Origin: Saccoglossus kowalevskii
Taxonomy: Eukaryota > Hemichordata > Enteropneusta > Harrimaniidae
NCBI RefSeq assembly: GCF_000003605.2
Contig: NW_003157227.1
Location: forward strand, 478,372 to 524,245
Reading direction: 5' to 3'
Length of the DNA: 45,874 nucleotides
The first letter of the stretch is position 1. Each line of letters begins with the position of its first letter. A model generated the notes under the pieces. It did no database searches and was not told the DNA's origin. It was given only the letters and a program-made list of their open reading frames with translations. The translations under genes were made by a program, and so were the position numbers. Positions 45,495-45,874 of this stretch are shown piece after piece.

Positions 45495-45874
45495 AATAAT
45501 AATAACTTTATTGCATCCTTAGAAATACAATGTTTCTATCAGTTAATAGCAATAAAGATTAGTTGTGATAACTACTACTACAAAAAGAAAGTTAGTTGTT
45601 AAAAAAGATAAAGCAAGTGTTACATATCAAATGGCATTTTTATTTCTTGATTGAAATGCATTATGAATATAGTTGCCAATCTTTTTTATTATTACATCAT
45701 CTTTTGAAGTCATCAAGAAATTAAATTTCTGGAGATCATCCTGGGTTTCTTGTGGAAATATAATGTCTTGTATGATTTGTTGGCGTATTACTTTATATTG
45801 TGGACATTTCATAACAAAGTGCAGTTCATCTTCTATTTCATTCTGTGAACATTGTTTGCAAATTCCTATTTTCA
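45495..45874 (-). mobile_element. 3' end of a non-LTR retrotransposon, runs off the window
   Basis: On the minus strand an open RT C-terminal frame (45872-45627) is followed by about 130 bp of 3' UTR and a tail GGATGCAATAAAGTTATTATTATT ending at the MITE junction. Same architecture as 17219-17660, and the tail sequence also matches 31593-31640. Confidence 0.85.
45627..45874 (-). CDS. LINE reverse-transcriptase ORF, C-terminal end (partial)
   Basis: 81 codons visible, open to the right edge. A C-x2-C-x9-H-x4-C motif (CKQC..DELHFVMKC) is followed by PQYKVIRQQI, LQKFNFLMTSKDD and VIIKKIGNYIHNAFQSR, the usual end of non-LTR reverse-transcriptase proteins, and a stop at 45627-45629. No frame damage in the visible part, so a longer or even full-length copy may continue outside. 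The endonuclease and RT domains cannot be seen here. Confidence 0.85.
   Translation of the reverse strand, partial: KIGICKQCSQNEIEDELHFVMKCPQYKVIRQQIIQDIIFPQETQDDLQKFNFLMTSKDDVIIKKIGNYIHNAFQSRNKNAI

Overview
The window is nuclear DNA of an animal. It is AT-rich, has spliceosomal introns with GT..AG borders, contains animal-type genes (a p38-activated kinase and a Split-ends-family RNA-binding protein), and is loaded with short foldback elements, non-LTR retrotransposon tails and a large tandem satellite. The repeat content looks like that of a marine invertebrate (hemichordate, amphioxus or lophotrochozoan). The sequence alone does not settle the phylum.

Layout, left to right. (1) 1-2040: the last two coding exons of a plus-strand gene that begins left of the window. 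Its protein tail is proline-rich with a Crk-type SH3 ligand. (2) 2040-12830: no recognisable coding sequence, with several foldback elements and, probably, the 3' untranslated region of the next gene. (3) 12834-15266, minus strand: an intronless RBM15/Spenito gene of 810 codons with three RRMs and a SPOC domain, and a promoter region with a full CRE and an NRF1-type palindrome. (4) 15.7-21.0 kb: repeat-rich spacer with an (ATTTT)n microsatellite, a truncated non-LTR retrotransposon tail and two small transposon-like elements. (5) 21056-34111, plus strand: a complete eight-exon MAPKAPK2/3 (MK2/MK3) kinase gene of 352 codons. All exon joins are in frame and all three p38 phosphorylation sites are present. 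(6) 34.1-37.25 kb: its 3' flank. (7) 37486-42835: a satellite of 214 tandem 25-bp monomers with no net insertion or deletion along 5,350 bp. (8) 42.8-45.9 kb: intergenic DNA with a cluster of CACGTG E-boxes, a 512-bp element with six inverted TTCGCCCGATTACC-like units at each end, and a non-LTR retrotransposon tail inserted in a TTAA-flanked MITE.

How the genes relate. RBM15 (m6A-writer adaptor, nuclear RNA processing) and MK2/3 (stress kinase acting on mRNA-stability factors) are transcribed divergently about 5.8 kb apart. They are not an operon. Both upstream regions carry the exact palindrome TGACGTCA. The most unusual structure is the 25-bp satellite: its strict register, its two linked monomer types and its stop-poor minus strand, where the same 25-residue peptide repeats in every frame.
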